Origin: Candidatus Shapirobacteria bacterium
GTDB taxonomy: Bacteria; Patescibacteriota; Microgenomatia; UBA12405
Reading direction: 5' to 3'
NCBI GenBank assembly: GCA_028709405.1
Contig: JAQVXB010000001.1
Span: 1-28,570, forward strand
DNA length: 28,570 bases
Shown here: positions 28,352 through 28,570 of the stretch, piece by piece
Layout: each line of letters starts with the position of its first letter
Numbering within the stretch: the first letter of the stretch is position 1
Position numbers and translations under genes: made by a program
Notes under the pieces: model-generated
Seen by the model: only the letters and a program-made list of their open reading frames with translations
What the model was told of the DNA's origin: nothing
Database searches by the model: none

Positions 28352-28570
28352 ATGGAAAGAATACTCGCAAAAGAATGTCTTCAAAAAATTGGAGCCAAAG
28401 TTTTAGTTCAAGGATGGGTTAATAATATTCGTGATCACGGTCAATTAATTTTTATTGATTTTAGAGATTGGAGCGGTAATGTTCAAATCGTAGTTGATGC
28501 TAACAATAATCAAAAAGTCCATCAACTAGCTTCAACTATTGGTCTGGAATGGGTAATTGAGGTTGAGGGT
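28352..28570 (+). CDS. aspS: Aspartate-tRNA ligase, N-terminal part (runs off window)
   Basis: The 73 visible residues are the N-terminal OB-fold anticodon-binding domain: RILAKECLQKIGAKVLVQGWV, then RDHGQLIFIDFRDWSGNVQIVVD. The pattern RDHG.LIF.D.RD.SG.VQ is that of AspRS, the group that includes nondiscriminating enzymes; AsnRS shares part of it. Whether it also charges tRNA-Asn cannot be seen from this fragment. The gene has its own promoter with the -10 6 nt before the ATG and continues beyond base 28570. Confidence 0.85.
   Translation, partial: MERILAKECLQKIGAKVLVQGWVNNIRDHGQLIFIDFRDWSGNVQIVVDANNNQKVHQLASTIGLEWVIEVEG

Noticed and set aside
1..28570. Alternative genetic code (UGA as glycine)
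   Set aside because: TGA terminates miaA, secD and recJ at the expected ends and conserved glycines use GGN.
1..28570. CRISPR array, transposase or integrase
   Set aside because: No regularly spaced repeats and no such gene were seen.

Overview
The window is AT-rich, densely packed chromosomal DNA from a bacterium with a reduced genome. It most likely belongs to the Candidate Phyla Radiation (Patescibacteria), perhaps the Microgenomates side. Four things point there. The spc ribosomal operon goes from rpsE to rplO with one base between them, so rpmD (L30) is absent, a hallmark of CPR. RNase P RNA is short. Genes for RRM, DUF4446, DUF3048 and winged-helix/nucleotidyltransferase proteins are interleaved with housekeeping genes. 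Overlapping stop/start junctions are common. TGA ends several genes (miaA, secD, recJ), so the code is standard and not the UGA-glycine code of SR1/Gracilibacteria. The phylum assignment is inference; no 16S gene is present.

Layout. (1) 1-8658, +: the spc/alpha/L13 ribosomal cluster, rplE(partial)-rpsN-rpsH-rplF-rplR-rpsE-rplO-secY-adk-infA-rpmJ-rpsM-rpsK-rpsD-rpoA-rplQ-rplM-rpsI, with an internal promoter before rpmJ. (2) 8676-9822, -: an unrecognised operon of four small genes (52, 74, 132 and 52 aa). It has a near-consensus promoter, strong Shine-Dalgarno sites, two membrane-anchored products and its own terminator. (3) 9852-11732: uppP (+), convergent with a small hypothetical gene and an OB-fold/DEDDy exonuclease gene (-). 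(4) 11803-18890, +: tRNA-Pro(GGG) with a duplicated 3' tail, recA-recX, RNase Y, HU, ychF-miaA-AI-2E transporter. (5) 18889-19543, -: RNase P RNA and two very small genes (57 and 35 aa). (6) 19596-24234, +: DUF4446, DUF3048, winged-helix/nucleotidyltransferase, AbrB, secD, secF. (7) 24237-26577, -: CCA-adding enzyme, RRM protein and an orphan 123-aa gene. (8) 26705-28570, +: recJ and the start of aspS.

How the genes work together. Most are translation (ribosomal proteins, IF1, tRNA and its CCA addition, MiaA, RNase P, AspRS), Sec export (SecY, SecDF), transcription (RpoA), recombination and nuclease functions (RecA, RecX, RecJ, RNase Y, OB-exonuclease), and envelope lipid recycling (UppP). 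tRNA-Pro has no encoded CCA, so the CCA-adding enzyme in the window is needed to mature it.

Two genome-wide habits stand out. Several single-gene promoters place the -10 box 5-9 nt before the ATG, which implies leaderless mRNAs. At tandem gene boundaries the U-tract of one terminator runs into the next promoter. Small repeats (palindromic elements and a heptamer array) also sit in frame inside cca, miaA and ychF. The least explained part is the small-protein operon at 8.7-9.8 kb.
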